From NCBI GenBank assembly GCA_900756155.1, contig CAAEJV010000017.1, positions 62,001 through 126,000 of the forward strand: a stretch of 64,000 nt of DNA. Direction: 5' to 3'. Each line of letters opens with the position of its first letter. The stretch's first letter is position 1. The notes under the pieces were generated by a model that was not told the origin of the DNA, did not search any database, and saw only the letters and a list, made by a program, of their open reading frames with translations. The translations under genes and the position numbers were made by a program. This DNA is from Pasteurellaceae bacterium (GTDB lineage: Bacteria; Pseudomonadota; Gammaproteobacteria; Enterobacterales; Pasteurellaceae). Below, piece after piece: positions 27,538-38,161 of the stretch.

Positions 27538-27594
27538 CAAAAGTGCGGTACAATATCCACCGATTTTTTATTCTTATAATTAAAGGTGCAAGCA

Positions 27595-28455
27595 ATGACA
27601 CAACTTAGTCTAAAAAAAATCTATTCGGGAAAAGTGCGTGATCTTTATGAGATCGATGATAAACGGATGTTAATGGTAGCCAGTGACCGTTTGTCCGCAT
27701 TTGATGTGATTTTAGATGATCCTATCCCACGTAAAGGTGAAATCCTGACTCAAATTTCCAATTTCTGGTTCAATAAGTTAGCCCATATTATGCCTAATCA
27801 TTTTACAGGTGATTCAGTTTATGATGTGTTACCAAAAAATGAAGCTGATTTAGTAAAAGATCGCGCAGTGGTTTGCAAACGTTTGAATCCAATTAAGATT
27901 GAGTCTATCGTACGTGGTTATTTAACGGGTAGTGGACTAAAAGATTATAAGCAGACAGGGACCATTTGTGGTTTGAAATTACCGGAAGGATTAGTTGAGG
28001 CAAGTAAATTACCTGAACCGATTTTTACGCCATCAAGTAAAGAAGAATTGGGTAATCACGATATCAATATCAGCTATGAACAATGTGAAAAAGCAATTGG
28101 CGCAGAGTTAGCGGCACAAGTGAGAGAAAAAGCAATTGCGCTTTATACTGAGGCAGCAAAATATGCGCTGACTAAAGGTATTATTATTTGTGATACCAAA
28201 TTTGAATTTGGTTTAGATGAAAAGGGCACGCTCACTTTAATGGATGAGGTATTAACACCGGATTCTAGCCGTTTTTGGTCAGTTGATACTTATAAAGAAG
28301 GAACAAACCCGCCCTCATTTGATAAGCAGTTTGTACGAGATTGGTTAGAACAAAGTGGTTGGAATAAACAACCGCCAGCACCGAAAGTACCAAAAGAAGT
28401 GATTGAAAAAACAGTGGCTAAATATCAAGAGGCGTTGGATTTATTAACAAAATAA
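27595..28455 (+). CDS. purC: Phosphoribosylaminoimidazole-succinocarboxamide synthase
   Basis: Joins CAIR and aspartate with ATP to form SAICAR in de novo purine synthesis. Recognisable segments are [13 protein letters not shown] (ATP lid), [19 protein letters not shown] [13 protein letters not shown] and [14 protein letters not shown]. At 286 residues it belongs to the longer PurC class, not the 237-residue E. coli type. The ATG at 27595 (MTQLSLKK) follows TAAAGG and is preferred to a GTG three codons upstream. The PurR site upstream indicates purine repression. A strong terminator follows. Confidence 0.95.
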   Translation: MTQLSLKKIYSGKVRDLYEIDDKRMLMVASDRLSAFDVILDDPIPRKGEILTQISNFWFNKLAHIMPNHFTGDSVYDVLPKNEADLVKDRAVVCKRLNPIKIESIVRGYLTGSGLKDYKQTGTICGLKLPEGLVEASKLPEPIFTPSSKEELGNHDINISYEQCEKAIGAELAAQVREKAIALYTEAAKYALTKGIIICDTKFEFGLDEKGTLTLMDEVLTPDSSRFWSVDTYKEGTNPPSFDKQFVRDWLEQSGWNKQPPAPKVPKEVIEKTVAKYQEALDLLTK

Positions 28456-28466
28456 CATTAACAAAC

Positions 28467-28499
28467 TCCCTGCTATGCTTTAGAATAGCAGGGATTTTT
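28467..28499 (+). terminator. Intrinsic terminator after purC
   Basis: A perfect 10-bp stem TCCCTGCTAT (28467-28476 with 28485-28494) is followed by five T's. Confidence 0.9.
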
Positions 28500-28527
28500 A
28501 TGGATAAAATATTGTGAATAAAAGAGT

Positions 28528-29358
28528 ATGAAATCTGTTGCGATAGTTGGTTTAGGTTGGTTAGGCTTACCGCTGGCGCTGCACTTAAAAGAGCTTGGTT
28601 GGTGTGTAAAAGGCTCAAAACAATCCCCTGAAGATGCTCAAAAATTGCATCAGCTAGGCATTGAAACTTATCCTTTTTCGCTTTCTGACGAAATGAAACG
28701 TTTACCAGACCATATTCGCCCTCTTTTTAATGTAGATGCTCTCATTATCACCCTACCACCTAGCAGTTTTTCTTCTCAACAGTATTGTGAATATCTTGCT
28801 TTTTTAGCCAATCAAGCCAAGAAACAAGGTGTGCAACACGTACTTTTTACCAGTTCAACTTCTGTTTTTCCTGATATTTCGGGGCAATTTGATGAAAGTT
28901 CTCCACTTTCAGCTGAAACAGAAATGGGTAAAACACTGATACAAGCAGAACAGTGCTTGTTCCAATCAGGAATATTGCATTGCGATATTCTTCGACTTGC
29001 AGGATTAATTGGTAAACAACGCCATCCGGTTAAATTCTTAGCAGGAAAACACAATTTAAAACAGGGCTATTCGCCTGTTAATTTGGTGTATCTAGAGGAT
29101 TGCATTCAAGCTATTACAGCTTTACTCATGAATCCAAATGGATTGCAAACTTACCATCTTTGCGCGCCAATTCATCCTACTCGAGCAGAATATTACACAA
29201 AAGCAGCAGTATTTTATGATTTATCCATACCACAATTTGAATGTAGTGATTCGGATCCGAAACGAATCATTATGGCAGATAAAATTTGTCGAGATTTAGG
29301 CTTCGCTTATCGTTATCCAAATCCCGATGATATGTTAGAAAAGCGCAGTGATTTTTGA
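28528..29358 (+). CDS. SDR-fold NAD(P)-binding epimerase/dehydratase-like protein (YeeZ-like)
   Basis: A cytoplasmic 276-residue protein. The N-terminal nucleotide-binding turn reads VGLGWLGLPLALHL. The segment VQHVLFTSSTSVFPDISG provides the SDR-like strand, and the extended-SDR YxxxK is not obvious (ETEMGKTL takes its place), so catalysis is uncertain. The overall pattern resembles E. coli YeeZ, whose function is not established. The gene lies between purC and argG; its last codons carry an uptake signal (near 29357). Confidence 0.7.
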   Translation: MKSVAIVGLGWLGLPLALHLKELGWCVKGSKQSPEDAQKLHQLGIETYPFSLSDEMKRLPDHIRPLFNVDALIITLPPSSFSSQQYCEYLAFLANQAKKQGVQHVLFTSSTSVFPDISGQFDESSPLSAETEMGKTLIQAEQCLFQSGILHCDILRLAGLIGKQRHPVKFLAGKHNLKQGYSPVNLVYLEDCIQAITALLMNPNGLQTYHLCAPIHPTRAEYYTKAAVFYDLSIPQFECSDSDPKRIIMADKICRDLGFAYRYPNPDDMLEKRSDF

Positions 29359-29406
29359 CCGCACTTTTTAAAGACTCACTCACCATAACCACAATGAAGG
29401 AAATAA

Positions 29407-30744
<1,338 letters not shown>

Positions 30745-30762
30745 TTTTCTCCTTTAAATATA

Positions 30763-30792
30763 AAAAGTGCGGTCGATTTTGACCGCACTTTT
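30763..30792. terminator. Bidirectional uptake-signal-pair terminator between argG and cysA
   Basis: AAAAGTGCGGTC (30763-30774) pairs perfectly with 30781-30792 around GATTTT. Convergent genes end on both sides. Confidence 0.88.
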
Positions 30793-30798
30793 GCTTTT

Positions 30799-31875
30799 CT
30801 AAATATTCATTTCTTGAAATAGATTTAATTTATCCGGCACGAGATAAACGTGATCACCTATTTTATACTGCGCATTGAGATAGTTTTCTTTGGTAAGAAT
30901 CACCTCAATTGGTTGTTCTGTTTGCGAGCTTTCCACTTCAATTCTCACGATAAAACCAATAGCATTAATATGACGAATCGTACCACTCGCTAAGGCATTA
31001 TGAGATTCGCGTGAAAGCGTCAGTTCGTAAGGGCGAATATAAGCCGTTGCAGATTGGTTATTGACTGCATGAGTCGCATTGCTATGCGTTTGTAAATTAT
31101 GAGCAAATTCACCAATGACTAAATTTCCTTGATCAATATGGCCATGGAAAACATTAACATCTCCCACAAATTGCGTGACGAAAGGGGTTTGTGGTGCATG
31201 ATAGATTTGGCTAGGCTCATCAATTTGCTCCACTTGACCTTTATTCATCACCACAATGCGATCAGACATATCTAATGCTTCATCCTGATCATGGGTAACG
31301 AAAATGCTGGTCACATTGAGTTCATGTTGCAATTCTCGCAGCCAACGGCGTAATTCTTTACGAACTTGAGCATCCAATGCACCAAAGGGTTCATCAAGTA
31401 GTAAGACTTTCGGTTGAACAGCAAGGGAGCGAGCTAAGGCTATACGTTGTTTTTGTCCTCCAGAAAGTTGATTAGGGTAGCGATCGGCTAGCCATTCAAG
31501 TTTTACTAGCTTTAAAAGTGCGGTGACTTTTTCGCGAATTTCTTCTGTAGAGGGACGTTCTCTACGAGGTTTCACCGTTAAGCCAAAAGCGACATTGTCA
31601 AAGACGGTCATATTTTGAAACAGTGCATAATGCTGAAACACAAAGCCGACACCGCGTTCAGCAGCTGAAACTTGAGTCACCTCTTTTTCACCAAACCAAA
31701 TGTGTCCATTATCAGCAAATTCTAATCCGGCAATGATCCGTAATAGCGTTGTTTTTCCACAACCACTTGGTCCAAGTAAGGCGGTTAGCTGATTTTCCGG
31801 AAAGCTGAGATTGATGTCTTTCAACGCATGAAACTGTCCAAAGTGTTTGTTTAGTTGCTGGATTTTGATTGTCAT
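30799..31875 (-). CDS. cysA: Sulfate/thiosulfate ABC transporter, ATP-binding protein
   Basis: The ATPase of the sulfate/thiosulfate importer. It has Walker [11 protein letters not shown]-loop VFQHYALFQ, signature LSGGQKQR, Walker B LLLDEPF and H-loop THDQDEAL, followed by a C-terminal TOBE-like regulatory domain. The frame is open to 31983, but the ATG at 31875 (MTIKIQQL) follows ACAGGAACACAAT and gives the usual 358 residues. It is the last gene of the leftward cysT-cysW-cysA operon, 17 bases after cysW. Confidence 0.95.
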   Translation of the reverse strand: MTIKIQQLNKHFGQFHALKDINLSFPENQLTALLGPSGCGKTTLLRIIAGLEFADNGHIWFGEKEVTQVSAAERGVGFVFQHYALFQNMTVFDNVAFGLTVKPRRERPSTEEIREKVTALLKLVKLEWLADRYPNQLSGGQKQRIALARSLAVQPKVLLLDEPFGALDAQVRKELRRWLRELQHELNVTSIFVTHDQDEALDMSDRIVVMNKGQVEQIDEPSQIYHAPQTPFVTQFVGDVNVFHGHIDQGNLVIGEFAHNLQTHSNATHAVNNQSATAYIRPYELTLSRESHNALASGTIRHINAIGFIVRIEVESSQTEQPIEVILTKENYLNAQYKIGDHVYLVPDKLNLFQEMNI

Positions 31876-31892
31876 GTATTGTGTTCCTGTTG

Positions 31893-32708
31893 TTATTCTT
31901 GGATTTTTTTCTTTTCCACATATCTCACTACGTTTTGTAATCCCAGTGTTCCCACTGCGATTAATGCCAATAAACTGGCGCAAGCAAATGCGGCAACAAA
32001 TTGATATTCGTTGTAACTAATTTCTACATAAAGCGGGATTGTATTAGTCAAACCGCGAATATGCCCAGATACAACACTTACGGCACCGAATTCACCCATT
32101 GCACGAGCGTTACTTAAAATCACCCCATAAATTAATGCCCATTTTATTTTGGGTAGCGTTACGTGCCAGAAAAGTTGCCAAGTGGATGCACCTAAGATTA
32201 ACGCAGCTTGTTCCTCACTTGTGCCTTGGGCTGACATGGTTGGAATTAATGATTTAGCAATAAGTGGAAAGGTGACGAATAAGGTCACGATAACAATGCT
32301 TGGTGTTGCAAACATAAAACGAATATGGTGTTCAGCAAGCCATGCGCCCCAAAGTCCATCTAACCCAAACAACAGTAAGAACATTAATCCTACAACCACT
32401 GGTGAAATGGAAAAGGGGAGATCGAGTAGTGCGGTTAATAAGCTTTTCCCCTTAAAGTCAAAATAAGCAATAGCCCAAGCCATAACCACACCGATAAAAA
32501 TGTTAATAGGTAATACAATTAACGAGACTTTAATCGTAAGCCAAATAGCCGCTAAGGCTTCTGGTTCTTTTAATGCAGCGAAAAATAGACCAATTCCTTG
32601 TTCAAGGGCTGAATAGAATACGGTAAATAATGGGAGCAATAAGATGATCGTAAAAAAACTGAGTGCGGTCAGAATTAAGATCCATTTTTGCCACAATTGG
32701 GTTTTCAT
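31893..32708 (-). CDS. cysW: Sulfate/thiosulfate ABC transporter permease CysW
   Basis: An inner-membrane permease of 271 residues with six predicted helices. The EAA-type coupling loop is [29 protein letters not shown]. The sequence [29 protein letters not shown] is typical of CysW and distinguishes it from CysT. It starts 9 bases after cysT with a good AGAGGT site. It pairs with CysT to form the channel for sulfate across the inner membrane. Confidence 0.94.
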   Translation of the reverse strand: MKTQLWQKWILILTALSFFTIILLLPLFTVFYSALEQGIGLFFAALKEPEALAAIWLTIKVSLIVLPINIFIGVVMAWAIAYFDFKGKSLLTALLDLPFSISPVVVGLMFLLLFGLDGLWGAWLAEHHIRFMFATPSIVIVTLFVTFPLIAKSLIPTMSAQGTSEEQAALILGASTWQLFWHVTLPKIKWALIYGVILSNARAMGEFGAVSVVSGHIRGLTNTIPLYVEISYNEYQFVAAFACASLLALIAVGTLGLQNVVRYVEKKKIQE

Positions 32709-32717
32709 AAATACCTC

Positions 32718-33539
32718 TTATCGAATTGGACTAATGCGTTTGGCAACAGACCATTGCGCTAAGTTAATGAATAAAATCAACAGAAATGAAATGGCAAGCA
32801 TTAATAATGCAACCACAGATGCGCCTTGCACGTCATACAAATCAAGTTTTGACATAATAATCAATGGTGCAATTTCTGAGACGAGTGGCACATTACCCGC
32901 AATAAAAATGACTGAGCCATATTCACCAAGCGATCGCGCAAATCCCATACCTGCACCGCCTATTAATGCAGGTAATACCGCAGGGACGATGACTTTTCGT
33001 AACGTTGTTAATCTGGATGCACCTAAAATTTGAGCCGCTTCTTCATAGCTAGGATCGAGATTTGCTAATACGGGTTGAATCGCTCGAACAGTAAAAGGCA
33101 AGCTAACAAAGATCAAAGCAATCGCAATACCACTTGGAGTATAAGCGAGTTGAATCCCTAAATGGCTTAGCCATTGCCCAATCAGTCCAGTCGGAGCATA
33201 AAGCGAGGCAAGTGCGATACCTGCAACGGCAGTGGGTAAAGCAAAAGGTAAATCCACTAACGCATTGACGAGATTCTTACCTGGAAAGTCATAACGCACT
33301 AAAACCCATGCCAATAAAAAGCCAAAAACAATATTAATTAACGTCGCGATTGCCGCCATTTCAAAGGACAGCGTTAAGGAAGAGATTACTCGTTCACTCG
33401 TGATGATTTGAACAATATCAGCCCATTTTAATTGCCACGCAGTGAGCGCAAGTAATGTTAATGGCAACAATACCATTGAGCCGAGCCAGGCTAATGTAAT
33501 TAACATACTTCGTTTAAATCCTGGTAATACGGTTTTCAT
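32718..33539 (-). CDS. cysT: Sulfate/thiosulfate ABC transporter permease CysT (CysU)
   Basis: An inner-membrane permease of 273 residues with six predicted helices. The coupling loop is YEEAAQILGASRLTTLRKVIVPAVLPAL, and ARSLGEYGSVIFIAGN is a CysT signature. It is the first gene of the leftward operon, with AAGGTGAG before the ATG. The 257-base gap to the divergent substrate-binding gene is AT-rich and probably holds both promoters and any CysB sites, which I cannot locate with confidence. Confidence 0.94.
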   Translation of the reverse strand: MKTVLPGFKRSMLITLAWLGSMVLLPLTLLALTAWQLKWADIVQIITSERVISSLTLSFEMAAIATLINIVFGFLLAWVLVRYDFPGKNLVNALVDLPFALPTAVAGIALASLYAPTGLIGQWLSHLGIQLAYTPSGIAIALIFVSLPFTVRAIQPVLANLDPSYEEAAQILGASRLTTLRKVIVPAVLPALIGGAGMGFARSLGEYGSVIFIAGNVPLVSEIAPLIIMSKLDLYDVQGASVVALLMLAISFLLILFINLAQWSVAKRISPIR

Positions 33540-33796
33540 TATCTCACCTTCCCAACAGATAAATGCCTAAGCTTTGTAAGCGTTTTGAAATGTTCAAAAA
33601 AATAACCGCTCTTTTCCATAATGGCAAAGAACAGAAATTTATTTAATATTCCAAAGTGAAATAAGAAAACGTTTGTCTTTTAAATTTATATTTCATTTTG
33701 TTCTATAAAATGCTTTTTCGTTATTTTTTGTACTTAACATTTTGCGATATAAATTTAGCCACACGAAATTGAGGGTAATAACGGAGGAGAGTAAAA

Positions 33797-34804
33797 ATGA
33801 AAAAAATCGCTTTATTTTCAGTGCTTTCTTTCGGTTTGGCAGCTTGTTTATGGCATACCAGTACGGAACAAAAAACGGTGCTACTGAATGTGTCCTATGA
33901 CGTGATTCGTGATTTCTATAAGGAATATAACATCACCTTTCAAAGTGAATTTCCCTCAGATGTGATGATTTCACAATCGCATGGTGGCGCCAGTAAACAG
34001 GTGTTAGGCGTGTTAAATGGCTTGCCTGCAGATGTGGTGACGTTGACACAAAGCAATGATATTGACGCTTTAGTTAAAAAAGGCTTAGTGGATGCGGATT
34101 GGCAGCAAGTATTACCGAATGGTGCTGTTCCTTTTGGTTCGGTGATGGTGCTTTTGGTGAAAAAAGGAAATCCAAAACACATTCAAGACTGGTCGGATTT
34201 GGTACGGGATGATGTGAAAGTGGTGTTTGCTAATCCCAAAACGTCAGCAAATGGACGCTTTGCTTATTTATCCGCTTTAGCTTATGCCGAACAGCATAGT
34301 GATAAACCACAAGATTTTATGTTACGCCTGTTAAGAAATGTGCCGGTTTTAGAGGCGGGTGCGCGTAGTGCCAGTATTTCCTTCACCCAACGGAATATCG
34401 GTGATGTTTTAATTGCCCCGGAAAATGAAGCGGCGCTAGCGGCTAAAACACTGGGCGAAAATAGCTTTGAAGTGGTGTATCCGAGTATAACAGCCTATAC
34501 CCCAATTTATGTGGCGGAAGTGAATAAAAATACGCAGGCAGATGGTTTGCATCAACTTTCCTATGATTATTTGAGCTATTTATGGTCACCCCAAGCACAG
34601 GAATTGGCTGCCAAAAATTATTTCCGTCCGACAGATAAAAAAATTATTGCTAAAACGACCGCACTTTTTCCCGAAGTGAACCAATTTGATGTGAACCAAC
34701 GTTTTGGTTCGTGGGATACGATTAATACCAAACATTTTGTCGATAACGGCTTATTTGATCGTTTGTATGTCAGTGCACAACGTGCTGATAAAGTGAATAA
34801 ATAG
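33797..34804 (+). CDS. Sulfate ABC transporter substrate-binding protein, lipoprotein form
   Basis: Binds sulfate and delivers it to CysTWA. Family motifs include [43 protein letters not shown] and the terminal [10 protein letters not shown], as in Sbp/CysP (335 residues). The N-terminus ends in a lipobox (FGLAAC, Cys17). This predicts a lipidated, membrane-anchored protein rather than the soluble periplasmic form of E. coli. It is divergent from the permease operon and followed within 11 bases by cysG, so uptake and reduction genes look co-transcribed. Sbp versus CysP cannot be decided from sequence alone. Confidence 0.9.
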   Translation: MKKIALFSVLSFGLAACLWHTSTEQKTVLLNVSYDVIRDFYKEYNITFQSEFPSDVMISQSHGGASKQVLGVLNGLPADVVTLTQSNDIDALVKKGLVDADWQQVLPNGAVPFGSVMVLLVKKGNPKHIQDWSDLVRDDVKVVFANPKTSANGRFAYLSALAYAEQHSDKPQDFMLRLLRNVPVLEAGARSASISFTQRNIGDVLIAPENEAALAAKTLGENSFEVVYPSITAYTPIYVAEVNKNTQADGLHQLSYDYLSYLWSPQAQELAAKNYFRPTDKKIIAKTTALFPEVNQFDVNQRFGSWDTINTKHFVDNGLFDRLYVSAQRADKVNK

Positions 34805-34815
34805 GAGTGATACCC

Positions 34816-36246
34816 ATGAATTATTTTCCACTTTTTGCTGATTTAACTGGTCGCCCGGTACTTGTTGTCGGTGGTGGTTCAGTGGCTGCTCGTAAAGTTG
34901 GGTTGTTGCTCAAAGCAAATGCTCAAGTCCGTATTGTTGCTCGCCAATTAAATGAGGAATTAAGCGAGCTTGAACGTCAAAATAAAGTGCTATGGATTGC
35001 CAAAGAATTTAATGCCGAACAAATGAGAACGGTGATGTTAGTGATCGCGGCAACAAATGATGAGGTATTAAATCACCGTATTTTCCATTTAGCCGAAAGC
35101 CAACATAAATTAGTCAATGTGGTGGATGATCAACCTCATTGTAGCTTTATCTTCCCTTCTATTATTGATCGTAATCCGATCCAAATCGCGATTTCGAGTG
35201 GTGGAAAGGCACCGGTATTAGCCCGTTTATTACGTGAGAAACTGGAAGCATTATTGCCACAACATTTAGGCAAAATCGCTGAGATTTCTGGTAAGTGGCG
35301 AGATCAAGTAAAAGCAAAATTAGTATCGCTCACCGAACGTCGCCGTTTTTGGGAAAAAATGTTTAGCGGACGTTTTGCAAGTCTCGTTAAGAATCAACAA
35401 GAGGCACAAGCTGAAGTGGAATTGGCAGAACAACTAGAAAATAACTATCAAGGTGGTTTTGTCTCTTTAGTTGGTGCCGGTCCTGGCGATGCTGGGTTAT
35501 TAACTCTTAACGGTTTACAGGAAATTCAACAAGCTGATGTGGTGCTTTACGATGCATTGGTTTCTGATGAGATTCTTTCTTTGATTCGTCGTGATGCAGA
35601 ACGTATTTTTGTGGGGAAACGTGCCAATGGTCGTTCTGTCGCACAAGATGAAACCAACCAATTGTTATTAACCCTTGCCCAACAAGGCAAGCGAGTAGTG
35701 CGCTTAAAAGGCGGCGATCCTTTCGTTTTTGGACGCGGTGGCGAAGAATTAGAAGTGTTAGCTCAACATCAAATTCCATTTTCGGTTGTACCCGGTATTA
35801 CAGCGGGCATTGGTGCAACAGCCTATGCTGGTATTCCATTAACTCACCGTGATTATGCACAAAGCGCCATTTTTGTGACCGGTCATCGTAAAGCCGATGC
35901 ATCTGATATTGAATGGCAAACCTTAGCAAGAAGTCATCAAACCTTAGTTATTTATATGGGAACGCTAAAAGCCCAAGTCATTGCTGAACGTTTACAACAA
36001 TATGGTCGAGCTGCGAATACGCCTGTTGCGATTATCAGCCAAGGTACTCAACTTACTCAAAAAACAGCGATTGGTACACTTGCAAATTTAGCTGAATTAG
36101 CTGAAAAAGCAGAGACACCAGCCTTAATTGTGGTGGGTGAAGTCGTGAAATTACATGAACAATTAGCGTGGTTTGGCGAAGAAAAACAACGTCAAAAACA
36201 ACCGCACTTTACCTTAGAAAGTTTAACCATCGGTCAAGTGGCGTAA
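34816..36246 (+). CDS. cysG: Siroheme synthase, trifunctional CysG
   Basis: Makes siroheme, the cofactor of sulfite reductase, from uroporphyrinogen III. The N-terminal domain (about residues 1-200) has the NAD-binding [13 protein letters not shown] motif of precorrin-2 dehydrogenase/ferrochelatase. The C-terminal domain is a SAM-dependent uroporphyrinogen methyltransferase, with [29 protein letters not shown] and [11 protein letters not shown]. The ATG at 34816 (MNYFPLFA) follows AGGAG at 8-base spacing and is preferred to a GTG at 34807. The product is 476 residues, slightly longer than in E. coli. It lies 8-10 bases upstream of cysH. Confidence 0.95.
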   Translation: MNYFPLFADLTGRPVLVVGGGSVAARKVGLLLKANAQVRIVARQLNEELSELERQNKVLWIAKEFNAEQMRTVMLVIAATNDEVLNHRIFHLAESQHKLVNVVDDQPHCSFIFPSIIDRNPIQIAISSGGKAPVLARLLREKLEALLPQHLGKIAEISGKWRDQVKAKLVSLTERRRFWEKMFSGRFASLVKNQQEAQAEVELAEQLENNYQGGFVSLVGAGPGDAGLLTLNGLQEIQQADVVLYDALVSDEILSLIRRDAERIFVGKRANGRSVAQDETNQLLLTLAQQGKRVVRLKGGDPFVFGRGGEELEVLAQHQIPFSVVPGITAGIGATAYAGIPLTHRDYAQSAIFVTGHRKADASDIEWQTLARSHQTLVIYMGTLKAQVIAERLQQYGRAANTPVAIISQGTQLTQKTAIGTLANLAELAEKAETPALIVVGEVVKLHEQLAWFGEEKQRQKQPHFTLESLTIGQVA

Positions 36247-36256
36247 GGAGTGGATG

Positions 36257-36991
36257 ATGAGTTTATTTAAACCGACTTTTTGGCAAATTCCACTTGTTAG
36301 CCTTGATGTACAAGAGCGTCTGGCAGAAAAAACAGCCACATTGAAGCAACGTTTACATCAAATAGCTGATAGCCATCACAATGCACGCTTTGCCAGCAGT
36401 TTAGCCGTAGAAGATATGGTCATTACCGATGTCATTGCGCGTGAAAACTTAGATATTGATATTTTTACTTTAGATACCGGTTTACTCCATCAAGATACGT
36501 TAAATTTATTAGACAACCTTGAGAAAGTCTATCCACATCTTCAAATTGAACGCTTTCAGCCGATTGCTGATGAAGTGACTCGCTACGAGGAAGAAAAAGG
36601 AAAATTTGCTTTTTATGAAAGCGTGGAATTACGTCGCGAGTGTTGCCATATCCGTAAAATCGAACCGTTAAATCGCGCGATTCAAGGCGCAGATGCGTGG
36701 CTGACCGGACAGCGTCGAGAACAATCGGCTACACGTACTGTGCTCCCTTTTGCTGAGCAAGATCAGTCTCGTGGTATTGATAAATACAATCCTATTTTTG
36801 ATTGGTCAGAAACAGATGTGTGGGCTTATATCTTAGCGAACAATGTGCCTTATAACGACCTTTACCATCAAGGTTTTCCAAGCATTGGCTGTGAACCTTG
36901 TACCCGCCAAGTTAAACAGGGCGAAGATATTCGCGCTGGCCGCTGGTGGTGGGAGAGTAAAGATAGTAAGGAATGTGGATTACATAAGTAG
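36257..36991 (+). CDS. cysH: Assimilatory adenylyl-sulfate (APS) reductase, 4Fe-4S type
   Basis: Reduces activated sulfate to sulfite with thioredoxin or glutaredoxin. The protein (244 residues) has a PP-loop-like fold with SSLAVEDMVI and TLDTGLLHQDT. The catalytic cysteine is in the C-terminal KECGLH (Cys240). Cys129-Cys130 (RRECCHIRK) and Cys212-x2-Cys215 (GCEPCTRQ) form the CC...CxxC motif that binds a 4Fe-4S cluster. In this family that motif marks reductases using APS rather than PAPS. No cysC kinase gene is present in the cluster, which agrees. ATG 36257 has better spacing to AGGAG than ATG 36254. An orphan annotation as PAPS reductase would probably be wrong. Confidence 0.9.
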   Translation: MSLFKPTFWQIPLVSLDVQERLAEKTATLKQRLHQIADSHHNARFASSLAVEDMVITDVIARENLDIDIFTLDTGLLHQDTLNLLDNLEKVYPHLQIERFQPIADEVTRYEEEKGKFAFYESVELRRECCHIRKIEPLNRAIQGADAWLTGQRREQSATRTVLPFAEQDQSRGIDKYNPIFDWSETDVWAYILANNVPYNDLYHQGFPSIGCEPCTRQVKQGEDIRAGRWWWESKDSKECGLHK

Positions 36992-37011
36992 AAAAATATA
37001 GGAAGCAAAAC

Positions 37012-37935
37012 ATGACAAAAACTGAACTCAATAACCAACATCTAGACTGGCTCGAGGCTGAGTCGATTCATATTATTCGTGAAGTCGTTGCGGAATGTGA
37101 AAACCCGGCGTTGCTTTTTTCCGGTGGGAAGGATTCGGTGGTATTGCTGGCATTAGCTCGTAAAGCATTCCAGTTAGGTGATCGTCCGGTACATTTACCG
37201 TTTCCCTTGGTACATATTGATACCGGTCATAACTATCCAGAAGTGATCCAATTTCGAGATGAACAAGTGGCAAAACTTAACGCGCACTTAGTTGTTGGGC
37301 ATGTGGAAGATTCCATTGCCAAAGGCACGGTGGTATTACGCAAAGAAACCGATTCGCGTAATGCGGCACAGGCGGTCACTTTATTAGAAACCATTGCAGA
37401 GAATGGATTTGATGCCTTGATGGGCGGCGCTCGTCGTGATGAGGAGAAAGCTCGTGCTAAAGAACGAATTTTCTCGTTCCGTGATGAGTTTGGCCAATGG
37501 GATCCTAAGGCACAACGTCCGGAATTATGGTCTCTGTACAATGCTAAATTGCATAAAGGCGAAAATATGCGAGTGTTTCCGATTTCCAACTGGACGGAAT
37601 TAGACATTTGGCAATATATCGCTCGTGAGAATTTGGAATTGCCTCCGATCTATTACAGCCATAAACGCGAAGTTGTACGTCGAAAAGGTTTATTAGTGCC
37701 AGTGACACCATTAACCCCTAAATTGCCGAATGAAGTTAGCGAAGTATTGGATGTTCGTTTTCGCACCGTAGGCGATATTAGTTGTACCTGTCCGGTGGCA
37801 AGCACAGCATCAACACCATTAGAAATTATTGAAGAAACAGCTATTGCCGACATTTCTGAGCGCAGCGCCACTCGTCTAGATGACCAAGCCAGTGAAGCCG
37901 CCATGGAGAAACGGAAAAAAGAGGGATATTTTTAG
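37012..37935 (+). CDS. cysD: Sulfate adenylyltransferase subunit 2
   Basis: The catalytic subunit of heterodimeric ATP sulfurylase, which forms APS from sulfate and ATP with energy from GTP hydrolysis by CysN. A PP-loop LLFSGGKDSVVLL, LVHIDTGHNYPE, GGARRDEEKARAKER and the C-terminal tail MEKRKKEGYF are typical, with 307 residues. It follows cysH by 20 bases with AGGAAGC before the ATG. The gap to its partner cysN is unusually long (226 bases) and contains a palindromic repeat element. Confidence 0.95.
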   Translation: MTKTELNNQHLDWLEAESIHIIREVVAECENPALLFSGGKDSVVLLALARKAFQLGDRPVHLPFPLVHIDTGHNYPEVIQFRDEQVAKLNAHLVVGHVEDSIAKGTVVLRKETDSRNAAQAVTLLETIAENGFDALMGGARRDEEKARAKERIFSFRDEFGQWDPKAQRPELWSLYNAKLHKGENMRVFPISNWTELDIWQYIARENLELPPIYYSHKREVVRRKGLLVPVTPLTPKLPNEVSEVLDVRFRTVGDISCTCPVASTASTPLEIIEETAIADISERSATRLDDQASEAAMEKRKKEGYF

Positions 37936-37940
37936 TATTT

Positions 37941-38104
37941 CTACTTTCTTGCTTGTGCAAGAAAGTAGCAAAGAACACACCCCAATTAAATCGCTCCTCT
38001 TCACTTTGTTTCAATTTTCTTAACGAAAAATTTGTAAACTCGCTACGCTCAAACAGTACAAATTTTTCTAAAAATTGAAAGTCGTTCAGGCGATTTATAT
38101 GGGG
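37941..38104. repeat. Palindromic MITE-like element between cysD and cysN
   Basis: It begins with a perfect 12-bp inverted repeat (CTACTTTCTTGC, 37941-37952, with 37957-37968; loop TTGT). A larger nested palindrome follows. CCCC at 37980-37983 and AAATCGC at 37988-37994 match GCGATTT at 38090-38096 and GGGG at 38101-38104. TCAATTTT at 38011-38018 matches AAAATTGA at 38071-38078. GAAAAATTTGTA at 38025-38036 matches 38057-38068. It resembles palindromic repeats I recall from Pasteurellaceae genomes, but I cannot confirm its copy number here. No coding frame lies in it. Confidence 0.65.
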
Positions 38105-38161
38105 CATTATTCAAAGATAATGAAATACAAAAGAATAATTAACAGAATATAAGGAAGAAAT

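Noticed and set aside
22135..27594. The accessory region as a prophage or integrative element
   Set aside because: No integrase, structural phage gene, transposase or direct-repeat ends were found; only the six-gene operon and flanking housekeeping genes.
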